Source: Yinghuangia elevatio
GTDB lineage: Bacteria > Actinomycetota > Actinomycetes > Streptomycetales > Streptomycetaceae
DNA length: 40,890 nt
Assembly: GCF_040649515.1 (NCBI RefSeq)
Contig: NZ_JBEZFP010000084.1
Span: 1-40,890 of the forward strand
Direction of reading: 5' to 3'
Position 1 is the stretch's first letter; the number at the start of each line of letters is the position of its first letter. The translations under genes were made by a program, and so were the position numbers. The notes under the pieces were generated by a model that saw nothing but the letters and a program-made list of their open reading frames with translations, had not been told where the DNA came from and did no database searches. Below are positions 31,599-40,468 of the stretch, one piece after another.

Positions 31599-33332
31599 TC
31601 ACAGGTCGCGCTCCACGGCACGCCCCGCCTCCACGACCGCGCGCAGCACCGCGTCCACGTCGCGCTCGCCGGCGTACGGGTTGAGGAGGGTGAGCTTCAA
31701 GCGCACCGAGCCGGGGCCGGTGCCGACCTCGGTGCGGCCGACCACGGCCCGGCCCGAGGTGAGCAGGCGGCGGCGCAGTTCGGCGTTGACCAGGTCGGCA
31801 TGCCGGCCGACGGGCTCGCCCGGGTGCGGGTGCGGGACGTACCGGAACACCACGCTGGTCAGCACTGGTTCGGCGGTCAGTTCGAGGGCGCCGGGGCCGG
31901 GGTCGCGGTCGATGCGCTCCGCCGCGTAGCGCGCGAGGGCGTGGCAGCGGTCGACGAGCGCGCCGAGCCCGTCGCGGCCGAGCGCCCGCAGCGTCACCGC
32001 GATCTTGAAGACGTCGGCGCGGCGCGTGGTGCGCGGCGAGAACCCGAGCAGGCTGGGCAGGCCCGCCTGTTCGTCGTCGGCCGGGTTGAGGTACTTCGCG
32101 CGCTGGGCGAGCGGGGCGAACAGCGCGCGGTCGCGGACCAGGAAGACGCCCGCGGCGACCGGCTGCCAGCCGAGCTTGTGCAGGTCGAGGCCGATCGAGT
32201 CGGCGCGGCCGATGCCGTGCAGGAGGGGCGCGAGGCGGTCGGAGAACAGCGCGCCGCCGCCGTACGCCGCGTCGACGTGCAGCCAGACGCCGTGTTCGCG
32301 GGCGACGTCCGCGCAGGCCGCGAGGGGGTCGACGGCGCCGAGGTCGGTGGTGCCCGCGGTCGCGACGATCGCGGTGGGGCGGTCGTTCGCGGCGAGCACG
32401 CGGCGGCACACGGCGTCCAGCGCGCCGGGGTCGACGCGGTGGTCGGCGCCGGTCGCGACGGGCACCACGGCGTCGTCGCCCATGCCGAGGAGGGCCGCGG
32501 ACCGACGGACGGAGAAGTGCGCGGCGTCCGAGCACAGGATGCGGTGGCGGCCCGCGCTGGGCCCGCCGCGGTCGCGGGCGAGGAGCAGGCCGAGCAGGTT
32601 GGACTCGGTTCCGCCGGTGGTGACGGTGCCCGCGGCGAGGCCGGGCACGAAGCCGGCCGCGGCGGCGAGCGCGGCGACGACCTCGGTCTCCAGCGCGGTG
32701 GCCGCGGGGGCCTGGTCCCAGGAGTCGAGGGACGGGTTGAGCGCGGAGGCGGCGAGATCGGCGGCGACCGCGACGGCGAGCGGCGGGCAGTGCAGGTGCC
32801 CGGCGCAGGCGGGGTCGGCGGGGTCGGCGGTGCCGTACGCCAGGACGCGGGTCAGGTCCGCGAGCGCCTCGTGCGCGCCGACACCGCGGGCGGGCAGCGG
32901 GTCGGCGGCGAGGGCGCGGCGTACGGCGGCGTCGACGGCCGGGGGCCCGCCGGGCGGCAGCGGCCCACCGCGGTCCCGCGCCCCGGCGGCGAGCGACGCC
33001 AGGACGGTGCCGAGGAGTTCGCCGAGGGCGTCGGGCCCGGAGACGCCTCCGGCGAGCGGCGCCGGCAAGGCCGCCGGCTCACGCGGCTGCGCCGCTGACG
33101 CCGACGTCGCGGGCGCGGGCGCGGGCGGAGCCACCGTCTGAGTCGCCGCGGGCGCCGCGGATGCCGCCTGAACTGCCGCGGGAGCCACGGGAACCGCCTG
33201 GGTCGCCGCGGGTGCCGCCTGGGCCGAAGCGGGTGCCACCTGAACCGATGAGCCGGCCTCCGGCGCCTGCGCCGGCGCCGGTCCGGGCGGGGGCACCGGC
33301 GCGGGCTCCGGCGTCGGATCGGACACGATCAT
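31599..33332 (-). CDS. rhbB-like: PLP-dependent diaminobutyrate decarboxylase (RhbB-like)
   Basis: A 577-residue protein from ATG 33332, overlapping the aminotransferase stop by 4 nt. It makes 1,3-diaminopropane from L-2,4-diaminobutyrate. The group II decarboxylase motifs are GTVTTGGTESNLLGLLLARD (phosphate loop), ILCSDAAHFSVRRSAALLGMG, TAGTTDLGAVDPL, LHVDAAYGGGALFS and the PLP lysine in SIGLDLHKLGWQPVAAG. The C-terminal part has LNPYAGERDVDAVLRAVVEAG. The first 85 residues or so are a low-complexity Ala-Pro-Gln-Val repeat absent from the family, so the enzyme is longer than the usual 480-510 residues. Aspartate or tyrosine decarboxylase is the generic alternative; the adjacent diaminobutyrate aminotransferase decides. 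Confidence 0.88.
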   Translation of the reverse strand: MIVSDPTPEPAPVPPPGPAPAQAPEAGSSVQVAPASAQAAPAATQAVPVAPAAVQAASAAPAATQTVAPPAPAPATSASAAQPREPAALPAPLAGGVSGPDALGELLGTVLASLAAGARDRGGPLPPGGPPAVDAAVRRALAADPLPARGVGAHEALADLTRVLAYGTADPADPACAGHLHCPPLAVAVAADLAASALNPSLDSWDQAPAATALETEVVAALAAAAGFVPGLAAGTVTTGGTESNLLGLLLARDRGGPSAGRHRILCSDAAHFSVRRSAALLGMGDDAVVPVATGADHRVDPGALDAVCRRVLAANDRPTAIVATAGTTDLGAVDPLAACADVAREHGVWLHVDAAYGGGALFSDRLAPLLHGIGRADSIGLDLHKLGWQPVAAGVFLVRDRALFAPLAQRAKYLNPADDEQAGLPSLLGFSPRTTRRADVFKIAVTLRALGRDGLGALVDRCHALARYAAERIDRDPGPGALELTAEPVLTSVVFRYVPHPHPGEPVGRHADLVNAELRRRLLTSGRAVVGRTEVGTGPGSVRLKLTLLNPYAGERDVDAVLRAVVEAGRAVERDL

Positions 33333-34771
33333 GCGCTCCTCCGTTGCGCCACGGCGGCGGGCACCGCCTCGCAGAGCCGGTCCAGCACGGCGTCGGCCTG
33401 CGCCTCGGTCATCGTCAGCGGGGGGAGCAGACGCACCACCGTGCCGTGCCGGCCGCCCAGTTCGATGACGAGGCCGCGCTCCAGGGCTTCGGCGCGTACC
33501 GCAGCGGCGAGTTCGGGGGCGGGCGGGCGGGATCCGTCGGGGCCGGGCGGGGCGTCCGGGTCGACGATCTCGACGCCGATCATGAGGCCGCGGCCGCGGA
33601 CGTCGCCGACCGCAGGCTCGGCGGCCATGAGTTGCCGTAGCCCCGCGGTGAGCCGTGCGCCGAGGCGCGCGGCCTCCTCGTCGAGGCGGTTCTCGCGGAT
33701 GAAGCCGATGGTCGCGGTGCCGGCCGCCATGGCCAGCTGGTTGCCGCGGAAAGTACCGGCGTGCGCACCCGGCCACCAGCGGTCCAGGTCGCCGCGGTAG
33801 ACGACGACGGCGAGCGGCAGCGACCCGCCGACGGCCTTGGAGATGACCATGACGTCGGGCACGATCCCGCTGTGCTCGATCGCCCAGAAGGCGCCGGTGC
33901 GTCCGAGGCCGGTCTGCACCTCGTCGACGATCATCGGGATGCCGCGTTCGTCGGTGATCCGGCGCATCTCGCGCAGCCACGTGTCGGGGGCGGGGATGAC
34001 GCCGCCCTCGCCCTGCACGACCTCGAGGATCATCGCGGCGGGTGCGGCCACGCCGCCGGACGGGTCGTCGAGCAGGGTCTCGGCATAGCGGGCGGCGAGC
34101 CGTGCGCTCTCGCCGCCGCCGGTGCCGAACGGACAGCGGTACGCGTGCGGGTACGGCAGCCGCGTCACCTCGTCCGCCCCCGGCCCGATCGCCTCGCGGA
34201 TCGCGGTGTCGCCGCTGACCGCGAGCGCCCCGGCCGTCATGCCGTGGTACGCCCCGGCGAACGCCAGCATGCCGCGCCGACCGGTCGCGGTGCGCACCAG
34301 CTTGAGTGCCGCCTCCACGCCGTCGGTGCCCGCGGGTCCGCAGAACTGGATGCGGGCGTCGCGCGCGAACTCCGGTGGCAGCGTTTCGAACAGCGCCTCG
34401 ACGAAGCGGTCCTTGACCGGCGTCGCGAGGTCGAGGACGTGCAGCGGTGCGCCGGAGTCCAGGACGCCGCGGATCGCCTCCAGGACGACGGGGTGGTTGT
34501 GGCCGAGCGCGAGCGTGCCGGCGCCGGACAGGCAGTCGAGGTAGCGGCGGCCGTCGGCGCCTTCGACCGTCATGCCCTTGGCGCGGACCGGGACGATCGG
34601 CAGCGACCGCGCGTACGTCCGGGCGGACGACTCGCGGCGGGCCTGGCGCAGGAGGATGCCCTCGGGCCCGGCCGCGGCACCCGCGCCCGCCGCTCCCGCA
34701 CCTGCTCCGGTGCCTGCTCCCGAGCCGACTGCGGTGGCGTCGGTCGTCGTGGGTGCGGCGCTCACGGGCAT
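33329..34771 (-). CDS. rhbA-like: Diaminobutyrate-2-oxoglutarate aminotransferase (RhbA-like)
   Basis: A 480-residue class III PLP aminotransferase from ATG 34771, first gene of the siderophore operon. It converts aspartate semialdehyde and glutamate to L-2,4-diaminobutyrate. Landmarks are ARSLPIVPVRAKGMTVEGADGRRYLDCLSGAGTLALGHNHPVV, QFCGPAGTDGVEAALKLVRTATGR, LAFAGAYHGMTAGAL, ILEVVQGEGGVIPAP, MIVDEVQTGLGRTG and the Schiff-base lysine in VMVISKAVGGSLPLAVVVY, then GTFRGNQLAMAAG. The CGPAGTDGVEAALK block is characteristic of the EctB/RhbA/Dat group. The N-terminal 35 residues are Ala/Gly-rich. The iron box 67-86 nt upstream predicts derepression on iron limitation. Confidence 0.93.
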   Translation of the reverse strand: MPVSAAPTTTDATAVGSGAGTGAGAGAAGAGAAAGPEGILLRQARRESSARTYARSLPIVPVRAKGMTVEGADGRRYLDCLSGAGTLALGHNHPVVLEAIRGVLDSGAPLHVLDLATPVKDRFVEALFETLPPEFARDARIQFCGPAGTDGVEAALKLVRTATGRRGMLAFAGAYHGMTAGALAVSGDTAIREAIGPGADEVTRLPYPHAYRCPFGTGGGESARLAARYAETLLDDPSGGVAAPAAMILEVVQGEGGVIPAPDTWLREMRRITDERGIPMIVDEVQTGLGRTGAFWAIEHSGIVPDVMVISKAVGGSLPLAVVVYRGDLDRWWPGAHAGTFRGNQLAMAAGTATIGFIRENRLDEEAARLGARLTAGLRQLMAAEPAVGDVRGRGLMIGVEIVDPDAPPGPDGSRPPAPELAAAVRAEALERGLVIELGGRHGTVVRLLPPLTMTEAQADAVLDRLCEAVPAAVAQRRSA

Positions 34772-34837
34772 GCCTCCCGGGTTGAGGCCGAGCGGGCTCG
34801 GCGGGTGGGTCCGGGCATACCGCCCCGGCGATCAAAA

Positions 34838-34856
34838 TTAGGTAAGGCTTACCTTA
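34838..34856. promoter_or_regulatory. DtxR/DmdR iron box of the siderophore operon
   Basis: TTAGGTAAGGCTTACCTTA matches the 19-bp consensus TTAGGTTAGGCTAACCTAA at 16 positions and is a dyad around one central base. A TAATTT -10-like element for the minus strand (34835-34840) overlaps its edge, so iron-loaded repressor would block the promoter. Confidence 0.9.
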
Positions 34857-34857
34857 G

Positions 34858-35134
34858 ATATGTCACGCTTCGCAACCAACACCACCGTTTCGAGTGACCG
34901 TACGGGCTTTCCGTGCTTCCGGGGCGGTTTCCGCTCGACGTCCGCACCTCCTGTCCAACGATCAGGACCGACCGCGAACACGGGTAGGGGGCCGCCCTTT
35001 TCGAGGTACCCGCACAACGCGCACGCGCGCCGTGCGCCCCGGCCCGCGAAAGCCCCGGCTCGCCAACCTCCCGGTCCGAACACACCGGCCCGAACGCCCA
35101 GCCCGAGACACACAGCCCGAAACACACAGCCGAA
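34858..35134. other. Intergenic stretch between siderophore promoter and hflX terminator
   Basis: I see no convincing gene. It contains imperfect short repeats of CCCGA(A/G)ACACACAG character around 35075-35135. Open frames here have irregular composition. Confidence 0.5.
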
Positions 35135-35183
35135 CACGACGAAGCGGCGGGACCCTTTTTCGGGGTCCCGCCGCTTCGTCGTG
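35135..35183 (-). terminator. Strong terminator of hflX
   Basis: A perfect 21-bp stem (35135-35155 with 35163-35183) closes a 7-nt loop, TTTTTCG. It lies 28 nt after the hflX stop on the minus strand and is one of the longest perfect hairpins in the window. Confidence 0.9.
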
Positions 35184-35210
35184 CGTCCGTGGCGTGTTCG
35201 CCTGTCGTTC

Positions 35211-36737
35211 CTACCGGTTGGCCACCGCGAAGCCCTGCAGTTCGGCGGCCAGCATGGCACCGACCCGGGCGCGCAGCCACGTGCCCTCGGCACGGTGCTC
35301 GCTCTCCAGGATCTCGCCGCTTTCGTGCACCTTCGCGACGAGGTCACCGCGGTGGTACGGCACCAGCGCCTCCACCTCGACCTCGGGGCGCGGCAGTTCC
35401 TCGTCGATCAGGGCGAGGAGCTCCTCGATGCCCTGCCCGGTCTTCGCCGAGACGACGACGGCGTGCGGCTCGCGGCGCAGCAGCCGGGCCAGGACCAGCG
35501 GGTCCGCGGCGTCGGCCTTGTTGACCACCACGATCTCCGGCACGTTCTGCGCCTCGACCTCGACGAACACCTCGCGTACCGCGGCAAGTTGCGCCTCGGG
35601 TTCGGCGTGCGAGCCGTCCACGATGTGCAGGATCAGGTCGGCTTCGGCGACCTCTTCCAGCGTGGAGCGGAACGCCTCGACGAGCTGGTGCGGCAGGTGC
35701 CGTACGAAGCCCACCGTGTCGGCCAGCGTGTAGACGCGGCCGGACGGCGTCTCGGACCGGCGTACGGTCGGGTCCAGGGTGGCGAACAGCGCGTTCTCCA
35801 CCAGGACACCCGCCCCGGTCAGCCGGTTGAGCAGCGAGGACTTGCCCGCGTTGGTGTATCCGGCGATCGCCACCGACGGCACCTTGTTGCGGCGCCGCTC
35901 GGCGCGCTTGGTGTCGCGCGCCTTCTTCATGTCGGCGATCTCGCGGCGCATCTTGGCCATCTTCTCGCGGATGCGCCGCCGGTCGGTCTCGATCTTGGTC
36001 TCACCGGGACCGCGGGTGGCCATGCCGCCACCGCTGCTGCCGCTGCCGCCACCGCCCATCTGGCGGGACAGCGACTGGCCCCAGCCGCGCAGGCGCGGAA
36101 GCATGTACTGCATCTGCGCGAGCGAGACCTGCGCCTTGCCCTCACGCGACTTGGCGTGCTGGGCGAAGATGTCGAGGATGAGCGCGGTCCGGTCGACGAC
36201 CTTGACCTTGACCACGTCTTCCAGATGAATGAGCTGACCGGGCGTCAGTTCACCGTCGCAGACGACGGTGTCGGCGCCGGTCGCGACGACGACGTCACGC
36301 AGTTCCCGGGCCTTGCCGGAACCGATGTACGTGGCCGGGTCCGGCTTGTCGCGGCGCTGGATGACGCCTTCGAGGACCTCGGATCCGGCGGTCTCGGCGA
36401 GGGCCGCGAGCTCCTGCAGGGAGTTCTCGGCCTCCTCCACGGTGCCGTCGGTCCAGACGCCCACGAGCACCACGCGCTCCAGGCGGAGCTGGCGGTACTC
36501 GACTTCGGTGACGTCGGCGAGCTCGGTGGACAGTCCCGCCACGCGGCGCAGCGCCTGGCGGTCGGCGAGGTCGAACTGGTCGCCGTCGTAGCCCGCGCCA
36601 TGTGCAGCAGGACCCGACCCGGCGGTGTCGCCCGAACCGTCGCCGTCAGCGTCGTCGAATCCGTCGAGGTCGAGGTCGTCGAAAAGTTCGACTGCGGAAT
36701 CGTCGTCGTGCGGGGAGCGGTCGTATGCGGAGGTCAT
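35211..36737 (-). CDS. hflX: GTPase HflX
   Basis: A 508-residue ribosome-associated GTPase that can split stalled ribosomes. I start at ATG 36737 (MTSAYDRSPHDDD...). An acidic Asp/Gly-rich tail of about 60 residues precedes the HflX N-domain (ERVVLVGVWTDGTVEEAENSLQELAAL). The signature QMQYMLPRLRGWG and the glycine-rich GGGGSGSSGGGMATRGPGETKIETDRR linker follow. The G domain has G1 GYTNAGKSSLLN, G3 DTVGFVRHLP, G4 NKAD and G5-like VSAKTG. The C-terminal region ends at GFAVANR. The dapF-hflX proximity is usual in actinobacteria. Transcription ends at the strong hairpin just downstream. Confidence 0.96.
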   Translation of the reverse strand: MTSAYDRSPHDDDSAVELFDDLDLDGFDDADGDGSGDTAGSGPAAHGAGYDGDQFDLADRQALRRVAGLSTELADVTEVEYRQLRLERVVLVGVWTDGTVEEAENSLQELAALAETAGSEVLEGVIQRRDKPDPATYIGSGKARELRDVVVATGADTVVCDGELTPGQLIHLEDVVKVKVVDRTALILDIFAQHAKSREGKAQVSLAQMQYMLPRLRGWGQSLSRQMGGGGSGSSGGGMATRGPGETKIETDRRRIREKMAKMRREIADMKKARDTKRAERRRNKVPSVAIAGYTNAGKSSLLNRLTGAGVLVENALFATLDPTVRRSETPSGRVYTLADTVGFVRHLPHQLVEAFRSTLEEVAEADLILHIVDGSHAEPEAQLAAVREVFVEVEAQNVPEIVVVNKADAADPLVLARLLRREPHAVVVSAKTGQGIEELLALIDEELPRPEVEVEALVPYHRGDLVAKVHESGEILESEHRAEGTWLRARVGAMLAAELQGFAVANR

Positions 36738-36969
36738 ATTGTCCTGTTCAACACGGCGCGGTGCGGAGATGTTCCGCCCCGTCGCCTGGGGAATCCGTCC
36801 CCTCGATCGTGCCACGCAGGCCCGCAGAATGGCACGCGGGTTTCCCCCGTTGTGTCGGGAGTCCGCCGCGGCGCGTCGGGCTGCCTGAGGCGTACGTCAG
36901 GGTGGCCAGGCGCGTGTGTCAGGCGTGCGTCAGGTGCGTCGGCTGTGCGGCAGAGGCGCGAGGCCGTGC

Positions 36970-37689
36970 TCAGGACGTCAGCACGCGTGCCTGGCCCGCC
37001 GTCGTGCGCACCTTGATCTTGCTGGCGGCGTTGGCGTCCTTGGCGACGTCCACGTCGGTGTCGCCGACGGTCGCCTCGACGTCCACGTTGTAGGACTGGC
37101 CGGAGGGCACGCGGACGGTGGCGCGGCCCGCGGTCGTCTTGGCGTCCACATTCGCGGGGGCGGCGCTGAAGGTCAGGTCGAGCGACCCCGCGGTGGTCCG
37201 GGCGGTGGCCTGCTTGGCGGTGAGCGCGTCACCGTCGATCTTGCCGGCGCCGGTGCTGACGTCGAGGTCGCCGGACAGCCCGGTGAGGCGTACCTCGCCC
37301 GCGTCGGTCTCGACGTGCGCGCCGGTGCCGCGCGGCACCTCGACCTCGTACGACACCCAGCAGTCCTTGTTACCGCACTTGTACGTCAGGTCCACGGTGC
37401 CGTTGTCGACCTTGTGGCTGGTGGTCGGCTCGGTGCCGCCCTCCCAGTTCCACTTCTCGGTGACCTTGACCTGGGGTATGTCCTTCTCGGTGACGGTGAC
37501 CTTGCCGGCCGTGGTGACGACCGAGATCTTGCCGACCTTCTCGCTGACCTCGTACGTGTTCGTCTTCTTGTGCTCGGCGTCGACGTCGACGTCCATCTCG
37601 CACGCGGCCAGGACCAGGGGGACGACCGCCACCGCCGGTATCAGCACGGCGAGTCGGCGGCGGCGGTTTCGGGCATGGGACGCGGACAT
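36970..37689 (-). CDS. DUF4097-like beta-helix/adhesin-type lipoprotein
   Basis: A 239-residue protein from ATG 37689. The signal AVLIPAVAVVPLVLAAC has a lipobox with the acylated Cys30. After it come beta-strand repeats with the recurrent TTAG turn (ISVVTTAGKVTV, ARTTAGSLDLTF, AKTTAGRATVRV, KVRTTAGQARVL), typical of DUF4097/DUF2154-type right-handed beta repeats. A Cys pair (CGNKDC) may form a disulfide. Such proteins sit on the outer face of the membrane; the function is generally unknown, and some are next to stress-response regulators. A GGAACG dyad (37706-37725) lies directly ahead of the start. Confidence 0.85.
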   Translation of the reverse strand: MSASHARNRRRRLAVLIPAVAVVPLVLAACEMDVDVDAEHKKTNTYEVSEKVGKISVVTTAGKVTVTEKDIPQVKVTEKWNWEGGTEPTTSHKVDNGTVDLTYKCGNKDCWVSYEVEVPRGTGAHVETDAGEVRLTGLSGDLDVSTGAGKIDGDALTAKQATARTTAGSLDLTFSAAPANVDAKTTAGRATVRVPSGQSYNVDVEATVGDTDVDVAKDANAASKIKVRTTAGQARVLTS

Positions 37690-37705
37690 CGGGGCCTCCT
37701 GGCAG

Positions 37706-37725
37706 GGAACGCTGGCGTACGTTCC
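37706..37725. promoter_or_regulatory. GGAACG-N8-CGTTCC dyad before the DUF4097 lipoprotein gene
   Basis: GGAACG (37706-37711) and CGTTCC (37720-37725) form a perfect inverted pair 17 nt ahead of the ATG. GGAAC recalls the -35 of ECF sigma factors, but it is too close to the start to be one. Confidence 0.35.
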
Positions 37726-37919
37726 ACGCTAGGTCGAGCCCGTCGGCGACACCTCGCCCGCGCGACCGGGAAGGGCGCTCATCCCCACGGCGGAGAACAC
37801 CCCGGCTCTCCCCTACTTTCTCCGGGGTTCCCCCCTCGGGGATACATCGTTCGTAGGGTTGACGGCGCCTCGTCCCGGCTGCATCGCGACCGCGTCCCGG
37901 AGGTTCTCCCCCGGAAGCC

Positions 37920-38672
37920 TCAGGCCAGGTGGGCGAGCGCGGCCTGCGTCAGGGCCGCGAACTCCGCGGACTCCGCCTCGTCCAACACCGAGTACGCGCC
38001 CGCGACCATCTCGTCGGTGAGCACCTCCGCGTCCGCGCGGCGCTCGGCCAGCACGTCGTCGAGCTCCGGGAACGGCTCGGTCCAGCCGAAGAACTTGATC
38101 ATGCCCTCGTTCTTGCGCTCCCCGATCTGCGCATCCAGGGCGCCTATGCGGTGGATGCGCAGGGCCAGCGCGTGCAGGTCGCTGCGCAGCTCGCGGAGCG
38201 TCTGGAAGTGGTGCATCGCGCGGGCGGGAGCGTCCTCGGCGCCGGGCATGGCACGCCATCCGCTGGACAGGCGTCCGGCCGTCCCGAGGTCGTTCGCGTC
38301 GGTGATCCGGCCCGCGAGGTCGGCGAGACGCGCGACGCCGGGCAGGTCCGCGAGCTTGGCGCGGCCCCATGCGTGGCAGCACTCGGCGTACGCCGCGGCG
38401 GCCTCGGCGGGCGGGCCGATCTTCGCGGCGGCGGCCCACATCCCGGTGATGGCCGCGGGCTCGAAGTAGTGGAACGCGTCGGCCACCACCTCGTCGGACG
38501 CGTCCCCGATCACGCCGCCGCGACCCGCGATGTAGAACTGGAGTCCGTCGTAGCCCAGTTCGGCGCCGCGCGCGGTGGTCGCGGGGTCGAAGAAGAACTT
38601 CGACCCGATCTGCTGGATCGCGGGCTTGACCGCCTGGGTGGTGGCGCGCGCGACGTCCATGCGTGAACTCAT
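37920..38672 (-). CDS. SCO6745-like (SalK-like) family protein
   Basis: A 250-residue protein from ATG 38672. The pattern SKFFFDPATTARGAELGYDGLQFYIAGRGGVIGDASDEVVADAFHYFEPAAITGMW resembles the conserved N-terminal block of SCO6745-family proteins, with the FHYFEPA segment most typical. The rest is helical (LRELRSDLHALALRIHRI) and ends with an Ala/Glu-rich helix. No catalytic motif is recognisable and the family has no firm function. It is cytosolic: no signal or membrane segment. It stands alone between dapF and the DUF4097 gene, which would normally be closer to each other in relatives. The family call is from memory of the pattern. Confidence 0.6.
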   Translation of the reverse strand: MSSRMDVARATTQAVKPAIQQIGSKFFFDPATTARGAELGYDGLQFYIAGRGGVIGDASDEVVADAFHYFEPAAITGMWAAAAKIGPPAEAAAAYAECCHAWGRAKLADLPGVARLADLAGRITDANDLGTAGRLSSGWRAMPGAEDAPARAMHHFQTLRELRSDLHALALRIHRIGALDAQIGERKNEGMIKFFGWTEPFPELDDVLAERRADAEVLTDEMVAGAYSVLDEAESAEFAALTQAALAHLA

Positions 38673-38838
38673 TGAAGGCCCTCCGACTGCTTTCGCTTGG
38701 CTGCGTCAAGCGTTTCTAGCAGAGCGGCCGCGAAGGGCCCATACAGGTGGGCACGGATACGGGCGACCCGGCCGGATCGGGCCAGGGGGTCGGTCGGGCC
38801 AGAGGGACAGATCAGGCGGGTCGGTCAGGCGGGTCGGC

Positions 38839-39696
38839 TCAGCCGCGCATCGTGAGGCGGGCGAGGTCGACCTCGCCCTCGGCGACGATCACCGCGGGAC
38901 CGGTCATCTCGACTCGGCCGTCCGCGAACTCCGTGATCACCAGGCGGCCGCCCGGCACGTCGACGGTGTACGTCGCGGGCAGCTCGGCGCCGTCCCGCCG
39001 CGCGGTGGCGACCATGACCGCGCACGCGCCCGTCCCGCACGAGCGGGTCTCGCCCGATCCGCGCTCATGCACGCGCATCGCCACGTGCCCCGGCGCGCGG
39101 TCGACCACGAACTCGATGTTCATGCCCTCGGGATACGCCGACGCGGGCGTCACCGGCGGCGCGGTGTACAGGGTGCCGGCGTCGTCGAGGTGGTCGACGA
39201 ACACGACGGCGTGCGGGTTGCCCATGTTGACGTTGACGGCGGGGCGCACCGTGCCGTCGGGCAGCGTGACCTCGATGCCGTCGGGGCCGGGGAAACGCGC
39301 GGAGCCCATCTCGGCGGTGACGTCGCCGCCGTCGGCCGGCACGCGCACCGTCTTGACGCCGCCCCGGGTGGCGATGCGCAGGTCGCCTGGCGCGGCCTCG
39401 CCGGACTCGACGAGGTAGCGGGCGAACACGCGTACGCCGTTGCCGCACATCTCGGCGATGCTGCCGTCGGAGTTGCGGTAGTCCATGAACCATTCGGCCT
39501 CGTCGGCCATGTGGGCGGCCGCGGGGTCCTTGGCCGAACGCACGACGCGCAGCAGCCCGTCCGCGCCGATGCCCGCGCGCCGGTCGCACAGCGCGGCCAC
39601 GTGGCGCGCGTCGAGGTCGAGGGCACCGTCGGCATCGGGGACGATGACGAAGTCGTTCTCGGTGCCGTGCCCCTTGAGGAATCGCAGAGTGCTCAC
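38839..39696 (-). CDS. dapF: Diaminopimelate epimerase
   Basis: A 285-residue cytoplasmic enzyme converting LL- to meso-diaminopimelate for lysine and peptidoglycan. Start GTG 39696 (VSTLRFLKGHGTENDFV) begins the family N-terminus exactly. Catalytic Cys84 is in EMCGNGVRVFARY and Cys220 in RSCGTGACAV; substrate residues are seen in KGHGTENDF, NMGNPHAVVF and the GSGETRSCG loop. The open frame continues upstream to about 40434, but that part belongs to the decayed amidinotransferase. In relatives miaA usually precedes dapF; here it is replaced by the pseudogene and an insertion sequence. Confidence 0.97.
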   Translation of the reverse strand: MSTLRFLKGHGTENDFVIVPDADGALDLDARHVAALCDRRAGIGADGLLRVVRSAKDPAAAHMADEAEWFMDYRNSDGSIAEMCGNGVRVFARYLVESGEAAPGDLRIATRGGVKTVRVPADGGDVTAEMGSARFPGPDGIEVTLPDGTVRPAVNVNMGNPHAVVFVDHLDDAGTLYTAPPVTPASAYPEGMNIEFVVDRAPGHVAMRVHERGSGETRSCGTGACAVMVATARRDGAELPATYTVDVPGGRLVITEFADGRVEMTGPAVIVAEGEVDLARLTMRG

Positions 39697-39729
39697 CCTC
39701 CCGATCCTACGGTCCGGACCGCGAATCGC

Positions 39730-40468
39730 CGCCCGGCGCCCGGCGCCCGAGGGGCCTGGCAGGGTGAGGTCCACCAGCTCCCAGTCGGCGATCAGCGGCG
39801 GCAGGCCGTCGGTGAACTGCGCGCGACGATCGCCAGGCCCTCGCGGATACGGCGGCCAGGCCCTCGTCCAGGTGCAGCACGCCCGGGTGCAGCGGAAACC
39901 CGGTGCACCCGGCACGCGTCCCCGAGCAGCGCCCTGAGCCAGTCGAGCCGGCTTCGTCAGTGGCGAACCGGCCGCTGCCGACGCCCACCAGAATGTCCCG
40001 GCCGAAGAGCGATCAGGTCCGCAGCCCGAAGCGCTCCTTGAAGCGGTGCGGCAGGCGCAGCGACGCCCCCACGGCGGTGTCCCCGGCGACGATGACCGGG
40101 TCACGCGCGAAGATCTGCAGGGGGAAGGGCGAGAACTCGGCGAGACCGCCTGCTCGTCGTGGGTCAGCTGCTCGGGCCGGTGCACGACGACGCCGCGGGC
40201 CGCCAGGAAGTCTTCGAGGGCGCCGAGTTGATCGCGGCAGCGGACGTACCCCTCGGGATCGGCCTCGGACCAGCGGCCGCCCCGGGCGTCAGTCCAGCCG
40301 TCGCCGAAGCCGGCGGGCGGGACCGCGCGGCGACCGCCGGTCGTCGGGGATGCGGAAGTCGAGCCGACGCCCCACCACAACCTCGTCGAGACGGTCCCAT
40401 TCGCGGAAGACGCCGATCGCGGCCCGGCGGTCATCGGCCGCTGGGCGCTGCCCTTCTGCGGTCGTCAT
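39730..40468 (-). pseudogene. Decayed glycine-amidinotransferase-like gene
   Basis: Fragments of one protein appear in different frames along the minus strand. From ATG 40468, EWDRLDEVVVGRRLDFRIP matches the start of the amidinotransferase fold. In a second frame come EGYVRCRDQLGALEDFLAARGVVVHRPEQLTHDEQA and then, in another, PFPLQIFARDPVIVAGDT (the conserved xRDP..v.GDT motif) and LRLPHRFKERFGLR. Further on GRDILVGVGSGRFATDEAG, VLHLDEGLAA and LPPLIADWELVDLTL complete it with at least three frame changes and probable deletions; it is only about 740 nt long against the roughly 1 kb expected. Frameshifts could in part be sequencing errors, but the shortened length argues for real decay. Confidence 0.75.

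Noticed and set aside
29573..31621. Longer synthetase start at 31621
   Set aside because: The added 72 residues come from AT-richer sequence without synthetase similarity; ATG 31405 gives a normal N-terminus.
34858..35210. Small gene between the siderophore promoter and hflX
   Set aside because: Open frames there overlap the strong terminator and have no ribosome site or typical composition.
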